From Microvirga lenta (GTDB taxonomy: Bacteria > Pseudomonadota > Alphaproteobacteria > Rhizobiales > Beijerinckiaceae), in NCBI RefSeq assembly GCF_020532555.1, contig NZ_JAJBBR010000001.1, positions 62,001 through 126,000 on the forward strand: a DNA stretch of 64,000 nt. Direction: 5' to 3'. The position numbers were made by a program, and so were the translations under genes. The first letter of the stretch is position 1; each line of letters starts with the position of its first letter. Positions 50,315 through 58,084 of the stretch are shown here, in pieces. The notes under the pieces were generated by a model, which saw only the letters and a list, made by a program, of their open reading frames with translations, was not told the DNA's origin and made no database searches.

Positions 50315-51112
50315 ATGGACGAACGGAATGACGCTGAAGAGCAACCGCTCTCGGGTGGCGGTCGAACGGCTGTTGCTCGTCGTGGCAATGTCATTGTCCG
50401 GGAGACCGGGCCGTGGGCCTCGTCTGTTCATGCATTGCTCCGGCACCTGCAGCAGGTAGGGTTCGCAGGAGCGCCGCAGGTCGTGGGTTCAGGCTTCGAT
50501 GAACAAGGTCGAGAGCTCCTCACATACATTGAAGGAGAGGTGAGAAATCCCGCACCGTGGTCAGACGACGCCATATTCGAGCTTGGGGCCATGATGCGCC
50601 GCCTACACGATGCCACTGCATCATTTAGAGTCCCAGACAATGCTACCTGGCGAGCTTGGTTCGGCCGCAGTGTCGGTATTCCGGATATAATCGGCCATTG
50701 CGACACAGCCCCTTGGAACATCGTCTCTTTGGATGGCAAACCTATTGGGCTTATTGACTGGGAAGTCGCGGGCCCAGTGGACCGGCTGACGGAGCTTGCC
50801 ATGGCTACCTGGAATAATGCGCAGCTCTATGACGACGATGTGGCTGAGATGAACGGGCTACCAAGCGCCGCATCGCGCGCGCGTCAGGTCCGCATTTTTG
50901 CCGAAGGATATGAACTCTCTGCTGATATGCGGCATAGGCTCACCTATAGAATCATAGAGTTTGCTGCGCAGAGCGCCTCCAACGAGGTGATCGAGCAACA
51001 GATTACCCCTGAAACGGAGCACGCGCCACGAGTATGGGGCATCGCTTGGCAGACGCGAAGTGTCGGATGGTTGATCCGAAACCGTGAGCTCTTGGAGGAC
51101 GCCCTTAGATAG
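50315..51112 (+). CDS. Aminoglycoside phosphotransferase-like kinase
   Basis: A 265-residue APH/choline kinase-family protein. The catalytic loop GHCDTAPWNIV has Asp130 and Asn135; the metal-binding motif GLIDWE (Asp148) corresponds to DFG. The N-terminal lobe (RRGNVIVRETGPWASSVHAL) lacks a clear P-loop Lys motif. Such kinases phosphorylate aminoglycosides, homoserine or other small alcohols; substrate undefined. I use ATG 50315 after an AGGAG SD (the frame begins at a TTG 3 nt earlier). Rightward and alone. Confidence 0.8.
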   Translation: MDERNDAEEQPLSGGGRTAVARRGNVIVRETGPWASSVHALLRHLQQVGFAGAPQVVGSGFDEQGRELLTYIEGEVRNPAPWSDDAIFELGAMMRRLHDATASFRVPDNATWRAWFGRSVGIPDIIGHCDTAPWNIVSLDGKPIGLIDWEVAGPVDRLTELAMATWNNAQLYDDDVAEMNGLPSAASRARQVRIFAEGYELSADMRHRLTYRIIEFAAQSASNEVIEQQITPETEHAPRVWGIAWQTRSVGWLIRNRELLEDALR

Positions 51113-51132
51113 AACCCGAGCAGACACTTCAG

Positions 51133-51444
51133 TTACGATGCCTGCCCTCTTGCCCTTCGTGCCCTTGCCTGTGCTGTTTTCTTCTGATGGTGCGCGTGGC
51201 AGAGGAGTTCGATGTTGTTCGGATCCAGATCGGCACCACCATCCTTACGTTCGATGATGTGGTCTGCGATGATGCGGTCAGTTGATCCGCACCTCCGGCA
51301 ATAGGCTCCTCGTTCCCTCTTGAGCCTCGCTACCAATTCCCTCCACTCTGGCGAGGTGTAAAAGGGATCTACCGACTTGGGTGGAGCCTTGAGCCTTGGA
51401 GGCATAGACGCAAGTCGGGGCTGGATGTTGGTGAGTTTAGCCAC
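51133..51444 (-). CDS. HNH endonuclease, third phage type
   Basis: A 103-residue protein starting at GTG 51444 (MAKLTNIQPRLASMPPRLKA) with FYTSPEWRELVARLKRERGA, CRRCGSTDRIIADHIIERKD, GGADLDPNNIELLCHAHHQK: an HNH core with a CxxC ribbon. This is a Rhizobiales phage type, different from the other four HNH genes. GAGGG before the GTG serves as SD; the frame is open upstream without family similarity. Confidence 0.78.
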   Translation of the reverse strand: MAKLTNIQPRLASMPPRLKAPPKSVDPFYTSPEWRELVARLKRERGAYCRRCGSTDRIIADHIIERKDGGADLDPNNIELLCHAHHQKKTAQARARRARGQAS

Positions 51445-51487
51445 GCGCTGCAGCCCTCTGCTATAATGGCTATGCAGTTGGGAGTTA

Positions 51488-52027
51488 ATGATGGACTTCA
51501 ATAAGATTGAGATCGAAGAATGGCCTGAGATGCATGACTTCAGGCGACTCATGGCGCAAGAGTTTGGCGGCGGGACCGATCGAGGCCTAGTACTGTTGGG
51601 AGCATCAATGCTTGACGAGTTGCTCCGTCGCCTCCTTGAGTCCAGGATTCGAGAGGAAGTCGCCGACGAGCTTTTGCTCAGCGATAGACCACTCGGCAGT
51701 TTCTCTGCGCGTGTTAAAATTTGTTACGGGCTTGATCTCATTACAGATCGAGAATTCAAAGCCTTGGAGTACGTGCGCAAAATTCGAAACGCATTCGCTC
51801 ACAAGATTGATGTCAGTTTCGAGACGCAATCCCTTCGCAATCTCTGTGAAAACCTGTATGAGGCGGCCCCGCTCACGAACGGGCAACCCACCTCAATGAG
51901 GGCCGCCTATGACGAGGCCTGTGTGAGTCTTGCCTTTTTGTTAGTACACCATACACAAAGGGTGAAGGGCGTCGAAGAGGTCACCACAGGGCCGACAGGC
52001 CCTCGCATCCAAGGCATCGAGCCGTAG
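51488..52027 (+). CDS. MltR/DUF4145-like protein
   Basis: A 179-residue helical protein with the MltR (mannitol repressor) pattern: RGLVLLGASMLDELLRRLLE, DRPLGSFSARVKICYGLDLI, DREFKALEYVRKIRNAFAHK. The HEPN-like RNxFAH end suggests RNA- or nucleotide-related activity, often in accessory regions. Start 51488 has a GGGAG SD. Divergent from the third HNH by 43 bp. Confidence 0.75.
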   Translation: MMDFNKIEIEEWPEMHDFRRLMAQEFGGGTDRGLVLLGASMLDELLRRLLESRIREEVADELLLSDRPLGSFSARVKICYGLDLITDREFKALEYVRKIRNAFAHKIDVSFETQSLRNLCENLYEAAPLTNGQPTSMRAAYDEACVSLAFLLVHHTQRVKGVEEVTTGPTGPRIQGIEP

Positions 52028-52051
52028 GTTTACTCCCGCTTTCAGGAAGGC

Positions 52052-52207
52052 TCAAGCCAGACGCAGGAACCGCCGATGCTCCTTCGTGAGCACCACCCTG
52101 CGGTCGGTGTGGAGGATGAAGACCTGCTTCTTCCGCATCTCAGACAGTTGGAGCTCGGTCTGATTTTCCCTGAGTGTCAGGGTGAGGAAGCGGAGGAGGA
52201 TGTCCAT
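52052..52207 (-). CDS. MDILLRF-family small protein, copy B
   Basis: Fifty-one residues, core MDILLRFLTLTLRENQTELQ as in copy A, then LSEMRKKQVFILHTDRRVVL, TKEHRRFLRLA. The longer basic tail is probably the full form, copy A being frame-changed there. Start at 52207; the frame is open to 52258. Function unknown. Confidence 0.65.
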   Translation of the reverse strand: MDILLRFLTLTLRENQTELQLSEMRKKQVFILHTDRRVVLTKEHRRFLRLA

Positions 52208-52313
52208 GCTGGCACCTGTGGATTTCGGGCGCAGATTTTGCGGGCCGTTAACCATCACTTTGTTGCCTTATTCACTTCTGAGAGGATGTTCTTGCCAAAC
52301 AAAGGAGAACCGA

Positions 52314-52520
52314 ATGGCAAAGAACGTAGATGAGATCCTCAAGAAGGCAGAGGACGACATTGCAGCGAGGCAGAAGCGTCGTCAGAATGTGGCTCTCGAA
52401 CACATCGGGCCTACTGCCCTTGAAGAACTTGTCAACGAGGTGCGGAGGCTAAGAGCCGAATTGGAAGCCCTGCGGTTCACTGTTGCTGCTGGCATTGTGC
52501 CGGCCATAAACCGCAAGTAG
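52314..52520 (+). CDS. Small hypothetical protein, 68 residues
   Basis: MAKNVDEILKKAEDDIAARQ, KRRQNVALEHIGPTALEELV, NEVRRLRAELEALRFTVAAG: helical with a likely coiled coil. ATG 52314 has an AAAGGAG SD. It converges on the micropeptide copy B. No family recognised. Confidence 0.65.
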   Translation: MAKNVDEILKKAEDDIAARQKRRQNVALEHIGPTALEELVNEVRRLRAELEALRFTVAAGIVPAINRK

Positions 52521-52534
52521 GCCCCCGCCCTAGC

Positions 52535-52603
52535 CTATCTCAGCAGCCCCAGCCTCTCAGCGATGCTCTCTTCTACGTAGAGGTTGGGGCTGATCTCTAT
52601 CAT
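52535..52603 (-). CDS. Micropeptide, copy B (22 residues)
   Basis: MIEISPNLYVEESIAERLGL then LR. See copy A: silent codon differences dominate from the ATG on, so the peptide sequence itself is under selection. Convergent with the 68-residue gene at 52314 (15 bp between stops). Confidence 0.6.
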   Translation of the reverse strand: MIEISPNLYVEESIAERLGLLR

Positions 52604-52742
52604 GAAACAGCCGTCGTCTCGGCGATTTGTCTGGCGGGATTTGCGGGGCTTTGACGAGGACGCAAAAAAGCCGCCTCGGAATGACCGGGCGGCGTGCGTT
52701 CATAAAGCTAACGCACTCCGGGTGAAAATCACCGAGAGTGCT
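52604..52742 (-). ncRNA. Conserved structured leader with terminator, copy B
   Basis: As copy A; here the outer stem GCACTC/GAGTGC around GGTGATTTTCACC pairs perfectly. Hairpin 2 GCGTT/AACGC and terminator GCCGCC...GGCGGC-TTTTTT at 52663-52693. Confidence 0.55.
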
Positions 52743-52876
52743 ATGCGTCTATAACTAGCGCCATGGGCAATCCGTTGCAAGAGTCTCGCATCGTTGTTCC
52801 CAGAAACCATTGTTGGACTGGCCTAAAGGCAGTCGAAGACCAAGTACGTTCCATAAGGCCCGCTCCGCGAAATCCG

Positions 52877-53761
52877 TCAATTCGGCTCTAACGAGCGAGT
52901 TGATGCTATAGCCATGAGAAACTGAGTGGCTGCTTGCAGGATGCGATCCTCTCGATCCCATTGAGGATCATAGGATGCGACAGTGGCGGCTGCGACCGTG
53001 AATTGTTCCGTGACAGCAGCAACGATATCAATGATCTCCTTTGGCAATAGGCCACCCTCGGGCGCAAATTCGTTGGCAGGCGCAAATGCAGCGTCAATGA
53101 CGTCAACATCAAGGTGAAGATAGATGCGGGAGACACCCTGTCGCTGAAGTGCGTCGAGGGCCGTTTGCAATGCGTCCCTGGCACCGAATTCTCGGATTTG
53201 TTGGGGACCTATCGTCGTAATCTGGGAGCTGTTAAGGACAGTCCGGGCTCCCTCATCCATGCCATGCCCGCCAACCAGGATGACGTGCTTGTCAGGAAGT
53301 GCTCGATAGCTTGGTATAGTGGCGCAAAGCGCCTGCCAGCAGCGGCCAGTCAGCGTGCTTAGTCCCATGGCATCGAGGAAGTCCCCTGTGAAAGTCTCAG
53401 GTGTATTGCAATCCCCATGCCCATCGAACCATAGCACACCAACAGCGTCATCGGGATAGGCGTGTTGTATGCCGGAAACGGTGCCGAGCGAGCTGTTGCA
53501 GTTACCTGAAAGGACGAGCGGAAGGGCACCATCTCGGATTGCGTTTGAAACCGCCGCTGCCGTCTCGCGGTGCAAGTCAAAAGCTGTTCCAATCTCCGTT
53601 GGGAATGGAGATTGGGCCTCGACGGGAATAAGCCGCGTATCAGGATCTCGCGTTCGAAGCTGGTTGAGGATGCCCCTCTCAACGAGATGGAGAGGTCCAG
53701 CACCCATGCGGCGCCCCCGGTGCCCGGAGTCGTACGGGATCTGAAAGAGGCGCAGGCTCAT
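52877..53761 (-). CDS. Arginase-family ureohydrolase, atypical
   Basis: A 294-residue protein of the arginase/agmatinase family. Metal ligands are seen in DGHGD (Asp113, His115, Asp117) and in HLDVDVIDAA (Asp218, Asp220). The His of the usual GGDHS motif is replaced: GNCNS has Cys88-Asn89. So one site of the Mn pair is changed and arginase activity is not assured; it may cleave another guanidino or amidino compound. ATG 53761 is used; the frame is open to 53848. Phage cargo by position. Confidence 0.8.
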   Translation of the reverse strand: MSLRLFQIPYDSGHRGRRMGAGPLHLVERGILNQLRTRDPDTRLIPVEAQSPFPTEIGTAFDLHRETAAAVSNAIRDGALPLVLSGNCNSSLGTVSGIQHAYPDDAVGVLWFDGHGDCNTPETFTGDFLDAMGLSTLTGRCWQALCATIPSYRALPDKHVILVGGHGMDEGARTVLNSSQITTIGPQQIREFGARDALQTALDALQRQGVSRIYLHLDVDVIDAAFAPANEFAPEGGLLPKEIIDIVAAVTEQFTVAAATVASYDPQWDREDRILQAATQFLMAIASTRSLEPN

Positions 53762-54196
53762 GAGACTTCGAAGCTCCAAAGTTGCGTTTTTTGCCCAATA
53801 TTTGGCGTAAGTTTTCGGAAGAATAACTGCTCTCGCTAGAGCTCTCAAAAGAGCAGCTTAGACTAGAGCTATACTGGATTTGGATAGAGTACAATCATAA
53901 AATCTTCCGAATACGCTGAAACGACACACTATCCGGTTCCATAAAGGGCATTACGCGCAAATCGCGGACACTTTTCTCACACCTGCGCGACCACGCTTCA
54001 CCACTAATGATCTCGAAAGGGTCTTGAGGGCTGCCGCGCTGGTGGCTTGTGTTCATAGGACAGCTAGCCTACCATCGGCTGCATGATGTTCATGTCCACA
54101 TTCTTCCCCCTGATCTGAACGATTGACGTCGTCGCTGCGCAATAAGCGCCAATCAGGTTTCACGGCCGGTCAGAAATGGCGGCCGAACGGAGAATT
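53762..54196. other. Divergent intergenic region
   Basis: About 435 bp between arginase-like and dioxygenase genes. Holds promoters presumably for both, but no clear box stands out. The 5' frame of the arginase gene is open to 53848 but not supported as coding. Confidence 0.3.
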
Positions 54197-54994
54197 ATGG
54201 ATATGCCGAACTTCGGTTCCTCGGGTCTGAGCCATGCTCAGATCGATGATTTCATTGAACACGGCTACCTGAAGCTCGAACACGCTTTCAATGCCGAACT
54301 CGCGCGTCAGGGGCGGGACGAGCTATGGACGGCTATGGGTCTTTCCCCCAACGAGCCTCACACATGGACACAGCCAGTCATCCGCCTTGGCTTCATGTCA
54401 GGGTCAACCTTCGTCGCGGCCGCAAATACCCCGCGCTTGCACAGCGCTTATGATGCGCTTGCGGGCGAGGGACGCTGGCTGAAGCCAACTGGACTTGGAA
54501 CGTTTCCGATCCGCTTCCCCTCCAAGGATGACCCTGGCGATGGCGGCTGGCACGTCGACGTGAGCTTCGGATTTGAGAACCCCGATTTCATGCAGTGGCG
54601 CGCTAACGCGAAAAGCCGAGGCCGCGCGCTGCTGCTGCTCTTCCTGTTCTCGGATGTGGACCCGGAAGACGCACCGACAGTCATCCGCAAGGGCTCTCAT
54701 GCCCATATCGCCCGGCAGCTGCTGCCACATGGAGAGAACGGCCTGACGCTGGGGGAACTTGCAGCCGACGGTTTCGCGTCGACGGAAGGCTGCGAAGAGG
54801 CTTTGGCTACGGGTCAGGCTGGCACTGTCTATCTGTGCCACCCGTTCCTGGTGCATCGGGCGCAACCGCATCGGGGAACACAGCCCCGCTTCTTAGCTCA
54901 ACCGCCGCTTCTGCCTAGAGGCGAGTTCGACCCTTCATTGCCACCATCCCCAGTGCAAGTAGCAATTCGAAAGGCATGCGGGCTGACCTTCTGA
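54197..54994 (+). CDS. Phytanoyl-CoA dioxygenase-family protein
   Basis: A 265-residue Fe(II)/2-oxoglutarate oxygenase of the PhyH family. HxD is in GGWHVDVSFG (His119, Asp121) and the distal His in YLCHPFLVHRAQPHRG with RFLAQPP (2-oxoglutarate-binding Arg). ATG 54197 after CGGAGAAT is the best start; the frame begins at 54176. Hydroxylates an unknown small substrate. Cargo gene between phage modules; the leftward gene next to it is the arginase. Confidence 0.78.
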   Translation: MDMPNFGSSGLSHAQIDDFIEHGYLKLEHAFNAELARQGRDELWTAMGLSPNEPHTWTQPVIRLGFMSGSTFVAAANTPRLHSAYDALAGEGRWLKPTGLGTFPIRFPSKDDPGDGGWHVDVSFGFENPDFMQWRANAKSRGRALLLLFLFSDVDPEDAPTVIRKGSHAHIARQLLPHGENGLTLGELAADGFASTEGCEEALATGQAGTVYLCHPFLVHRAQPHRGTQPRFLAQPPLLPRGEFDPSLPPSPVQVAIRKACGLTF

Positions 54995-55188
54995 CGTGGG
55001 GGCCCGGAGTTCTTGACTGGCTCCGGGCCTCAGCCACGGTCCTGCAGGTAATGATGCTCATTGGCTTGCAATCGCGGTGAGGCATTCCATAAACAGCCTT
55101 TCGCGAAATCACAGCTGGAATTCCGGATTTCGCCTGATGAGCACAATCCAGGAGTAGGATGGATTTCTGTGCAAGCCGCCTTGGCTTC

Positions 55189-55815
55189 TCACTCCACAGC
55201 CTCCAACCGTTGCAACTCGGTCGCTTTCAACTGTACGCGGGTCATGCGGCCCATGAACTCGACAAGAACATCTACCCTGCCCTTTGACAGCATGGCCACG
55301 ACCTGTCCTTGAAATTCGGAGAGGAACGCAGATGCAAGACGCACCTGTTCACCAGGACTGAACTGAGGGCCAACTTCAGGCAGGCGAGTAAAGTCGAACT
55401 CTCCGACCAACTCCCGATCGAGCAGCCGTGCCAGTGGATGGGGGTGGTCGTCCGGCGCCGGGATCTGGACCGGAACTCCATCATTTCGGACTAGTCCCTC
55501 GACTCCATCCACGCCACGCATCCGGTAGAAGTCCTGATCTGGCTTGATGCCGAGGAAGAGGTAGCGGGGGAAAAGCGGGGACTCCCGTTTCGCCTTCTTG
55601 CGGGCGTGAGTGATCCAGCGTTTCGTCTGGGGGAGATAGGTCTGATACCCTGCCCTGCGGAGGCCGAGCTGCGCCCTCCTCTCGCACTTGGGATTGCAGA
55701 CGACCACGAACCAGGTGAAGCCTTCGAATGTCTCCGGGGGCGTGTGGTCGATGATCCTTGCCCTGGCATAGTGGGTCTGGCCGGGGTCTGCGGCAAGCGG
55801 ATAGAGCTTTGTCAT
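55189..55815 (-). CDS. NusG-family antitermination protein
   Basis: A 208-residue NusG/RfaH-like protein: NGN domain (FEGFTWFVVVCNPKCERRAQ, then YLPQTKRWITHARKKAKRES, PLFPRYLFLGI) and a C-terminal KOW (FSPGEQVRLASAFLSEFQGQ, VVAMLSKGRVDVLVEFMGR). It binds RNA polymerase and would stop terminators acting. It is the last gene of the leftward early operon, the place of a late antiterminator (lambda Q). Its start overlaps the upstream HTH gene by 4 bp. Confidence 0.85.
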   Translation of the reverse strand: MTKLYPLAADPGQTHYARARIIDHTPPETFEGFTWFVVVCNPKCERRAQLGLRRAGYQTYLPQTKRWITHARKKAKRESPLFPRYLFLGIKPDQDFYRMRGVDGVEGLVRNDGVPVQIPAPDDHPHPLARLLDRELVGEFDFTRLPEVGPQFSPGEQVRLASAFLSEFQGQVVAMLSKGRVDVLVEFMGRMTRVQLKATELQRLEAVE

Positions 55816-56102
55816 GCTGCTGCCTTCCATTCCATGCGAGCCAATGCCTTGTTGATGGCGCTAGAGGTAACGCCGAGCCTGCGGGCAATCTCACGTTGGC
55901 TGAGCCCCTGTCCTACGAGGAGCAGGATCTCCTCGCTGCGGTCGTCCAGGAACACCCGCTTGGTCGGCTTGATGTCCCTCGTGAGGTGACGGACCGTGTG
56001 AGCTGGAACGCCATAGCGGGCGGCGATCTCGGCAGGCATGAAGCCCTTGGAGCGGTCCTGACGGATGGTCTCGATGAGCTTGATAGTGACCTTGGTGCTC
56101 AT
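55812..56102 (-). CDS. HTH regulatory protein, 96 residues
   Basis: MSTKVTIKLIETIRQDRSKG, FMPAEIAARYGVPAHTVRHL, then a second HTH EEILLLVGQGLSQREIARRL, GVTSSAINKALAR. Two resolvase/LuxR-like helix-turn-helices in series. The start at 56102 overlaps the downstream 60-residue HTH stop by 4 bp. Likely early regulator; acts on phage promoters. Confidence 0.75.
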   Translation of the reverse strand: MSTKVTIKLIETIRQDRSKGFMPAEIAARYGVPAHTVRHLTRDIKPTKRVFLDDRSEEILLLVGQGLSQREIARRLGVTSSAINKALARMEWKAAA

Positions 56103-56281
56103 GCTGCGCTCCGGTTGCCGAAGAGCTTGATCAGGCGATGATTGATGCCCCTCGTGTGGTAGGAGATCGTCGCCGCGCTGACGCCGTACTCCGCTGCGAG
56201 CTTCTGGCCGGGAGCGCCAAGGAGGCGGCGGCGCCGGATCTCCTTCACATCGAGGTTGTTGAGCTTGTTCGGCGTGCTCAT
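56099..56281 (-). CDS. Small HTH protein, 60 residues
   Basis: MSTPNKLNNLDVKEIRRRRL, LGAPGQKLAAEYGVSAATIS, YHTRGINHRLIKLFGN. One helix-turn-helix. Overlaps its neighbours by 4 bp on both sides. Close in plan to the genes at 55812 and 58802. Confidence 0.7.
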   Translation of the reverse strand: MSTPNKLNNLDVKEIRRRRLLGAPGQKLAAEYGVSAATISYHTRGINHRLIKLFGNRSAA

Positions 56282-56526
56282 GCGCCACCTCTCTTTTCAG
56301 CAAGTTTCCTGGCGAGTTCCGGGCCGACTTTCACCGGCTCGTCCGCTCGGGCGAGGTGGCGTTCAAGGTGCTGTGCGGGCGTCTCGGCAGGCTTCGGGGC
56401 TTCGGTCCTGCGCCCAGCCAGTTGGGGACGGACGACCTCCTCCCAATACCGAACGGCGCGGGCCCTCTCCTCAGGTGCCGCCTCAGGTTCATTCGGCTGC
56501 GGCACGGTCTGCCTCCATCTTCTCAC
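56278..56526 (-). CDS. Hypothetical early protein, 82 residues
   Basis: MRRWRQTVPQPNEPEAAPEE, RARAVRYWEEVVRPQLAGRR, PAQHLERHLARADEPVKVGP. Charged, helical; no motif recognised. Overlaps the downstream gene by 4 bp and the upstream gene by 38 bp. Confidence 0.5.
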   Translation of the reverse strand: MRRWRQTVPQPNEPEAAPEERARAVRYWEEVVRPQLAGRRTEAPKPAETPAQHLERHLARADEPVKVGPELARKLAEKRGGA

Positions 56527-57271
56527 GGAGCTCAGCGAGGATGCCCTTGCCGGGGTTCTTCAGGATCCGCTCACGGCGGGCCTGTTCTTCGGGCGTCTCG
56601 GGCTGCGGCTTCAGCTTGCCGGGTCCACGATCCTCAGGGCTGGCCGTGGTGGCGATGTTCTGCATTAGAGCGTCGAGCCGCTGGCGGCGTTCGGCCATTT
56701 CCGCTTCTGAAAGGGGCTGATAGCCCTCGGCGTCCAGAACCAGTTGCAGGCCGACCTTCTGGCCGATGGTAGCCATGACGAGGCTCTTGGCGCAGTCGTG
56801 GAGAACGCGCTCCGGAGGCGGGAAGGATGCGTCGTACTCGCGGCCGATCTCGCCCTTGAGCCAGCGGGCATAGGCTTCACGGACGGCCCAGGCCGGGAAG
56901 TCGCGCAGCACGATCCGGTAGCCCTCCATGCGGGCCCGCATCATGTCGTCGTCCTGGCGGGCGGTCGCATAGCGAACGATGATCGCGCCGATGGTCGCGT
57001 CGATCTCCTTGGCCGGGCCCGGGTTGGTCATCAGGTCCAGCTCTGCGACCCTACGCTCGATAAACACCCGCTGCGTCGGGTTCGGCATCGAGGAAGCCGG
57101 AAGCGTAACGACCTTTCGGTCATGAGGGCCGATCCGGTACGCGTCGTTCTTCCTCAGGTCCATGCACATCTGGTTCAGGCTCGTAGCCCATGAGGGAAGC
57201 GACCCGAGCCGCGGTGCCTTGGGGTCGAGAGGCGGGATCGGTTCGACCGTTGCGAGTTCCTGGCTGGGCAT
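56489..57271 (-). CDS. Hypothetical early protein, 260 residues
   Basis: Helical protein: MDLRKNDAYRIGPHDRKVVT, RVFIERRVAELDLMTNPGPA, WAVREAYARWLKGEIGREYD, FPPPERVLHDCAKSLVMATI. The N-terminal 40 residues may not be translated, since the frame overlaps the previous gene by 152 bp; ATG 57163 or 57169 is an alternative. Position fits replication-accessory proteins; no family named. Confidence 0.6.
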   Translation of the reverse strand: MPSQELATVEPIPPLDPKAPRLGSLPSWATSLNQMCMDLRKNDAYRIGPHDRKVVTLPASSMPNPTQRVFIERRVAELDLMTNPGPAKEIDATIGAIIVRYATARQDDDMMRARMEGYRIVLRDFPAWAVREAYARWLKGEIGREYDASFPPPERVLHDCAKSLVMATIGQKVGLQLVLDAEGYQPLSEAEMAERRQRLDALMQNIATTASPEDRGPGKLKPQPETPEEQARRERILKNPGKGILAELREKMEADRAAAE

Positions 57272-57827
57272 TCTGGGCTCCTCGGGAGTTGAGCATCACG
57301 CTTCGGGCGTAGCTGAAGGGGTCGCGGGTTCCGGCATGCAGGGCGGCGTCGATGCCCTGCTTCACGACATCGGGCGGATGGTCTTTCAGCGCCTTGCCGA
57401 TCCACTTGCCGACACTGGCCTCGGATTTGCCCGACAGGTCGGCCAGGGCAGCCTTCGAGCTCCAGATTTGATCGTTGATCGAAACTTCCGGGGCGCGGCC
57501 GGCAGGCAGCGCCGATGCGTCAGCATCGGAACTGGGGGAGGTAGGAGGGGGGTTTGAGTTAATATCTTTGGGGGGAACCTCGGAGGGGGTGTCACGCTCC
57601 GTCACGGCCTGTAGCGCGTTGTCACGCGTGACATGCGTGACAGGCTTACGATCACGCTCTCTCTTCCGACGCTGGCGCTCGGTGGCTTGCTCTCTCTTCG
57701 CAGCACGGCGAGCCTCATCAGCGGCAGCTTGTGCCGCCAGCTGAGCCTTGACGAGGGCAGCCATCTGCTCAGCGGTCAGACCAGCGGCGACCATGGCGTC
57801 GATCATCTCAGGCGACAGTCCGCTCAT
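57120..57827 (-). CDS. Hypothetical DNA-related early protein, 235 residues
   Basis: N-terminal coiled coil (ADEARRAAKREQATERQRRK), a low-complexity middle and a C-terminal winged-helix-like block (VSINDQIWSSKAALADLSGK, SEASVGKWIGKALKDHPPDV, VKQGIDAALHAG). Such layouts are common in phage replication O-like proteins, but no family is decisive. Start 57827 overlaps the next upstream gene by 4 bp. Confidence 0.6.
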   Translation of the reverse strand: MSGLSPEMIDAMVAAGLTAEQMAALVKAQLAAQAAADEARRAAKREQATERQRRKRERDRKPVTHVTRDNALQAVTERDTPSEVPPKDINSNPPPTSPSSDADASALPAGRAPEVSINDQIWSSKAALADLSGKSEASVGKWIGKALKDHPPDVVKQGIDAALHAGTRDPFSYARSVMLNSRGAQNAQPGTRNGRTDPASRPQGTAARVASLMGYEPEPDVHGPEEERRVPDRPS

Positions 57828-58084
57828 GCGTCACCTTTTTGGTTCAGGGCTGCCGTGGCCTTCCCCTCGATCTCATTGAGCCACGTGCGGACACGGGCGC
57901 TGCCGAAAGCCTCTTCAGCCTTGGCGAGCTTCCCGATGCTCTCACTGGCTGCGAGGCGGGCCTCTACGTAGTCAGGGAACTTGCTGGCCCTCTCCTCACG
58001 CACGCGGCTGAAGTAGAAGAAGCCCTCAAGGGCCTGTTCCTTTGAAATGGCCAATGCGTCGGCCTGGCGAGCAAATTTCACCAT
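57824..58084 (-). CDS. Small hypothetical early protein, 86 residues
   Basis: MVKFARQADALAISKEQALE, GFFYFSRVREERASKFPDYV, RVRTWLNEIEGKATAALNQK; helical. Overlaps the VRR-NUC gene start/stop by 1 bp. No family recognised. Confidence 0.6.
   Translation of the reverse strand: MVKFARQADALAISKEQALEGFFYFSRVREERASKFPDYVEARLAASESIGKLAKAEEAFGSARVRTWLNEIEGKATAALNQKGDA

Larger units (their letters stand above)
52052..52742 (-). repeat. Repeated accessory block, copy B
   Basis: Same order and strand as copy A with different spacers. Identity is highest in the RNA (52604-52742) and in the 5' part of MDILL. Confidence 0.6.
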
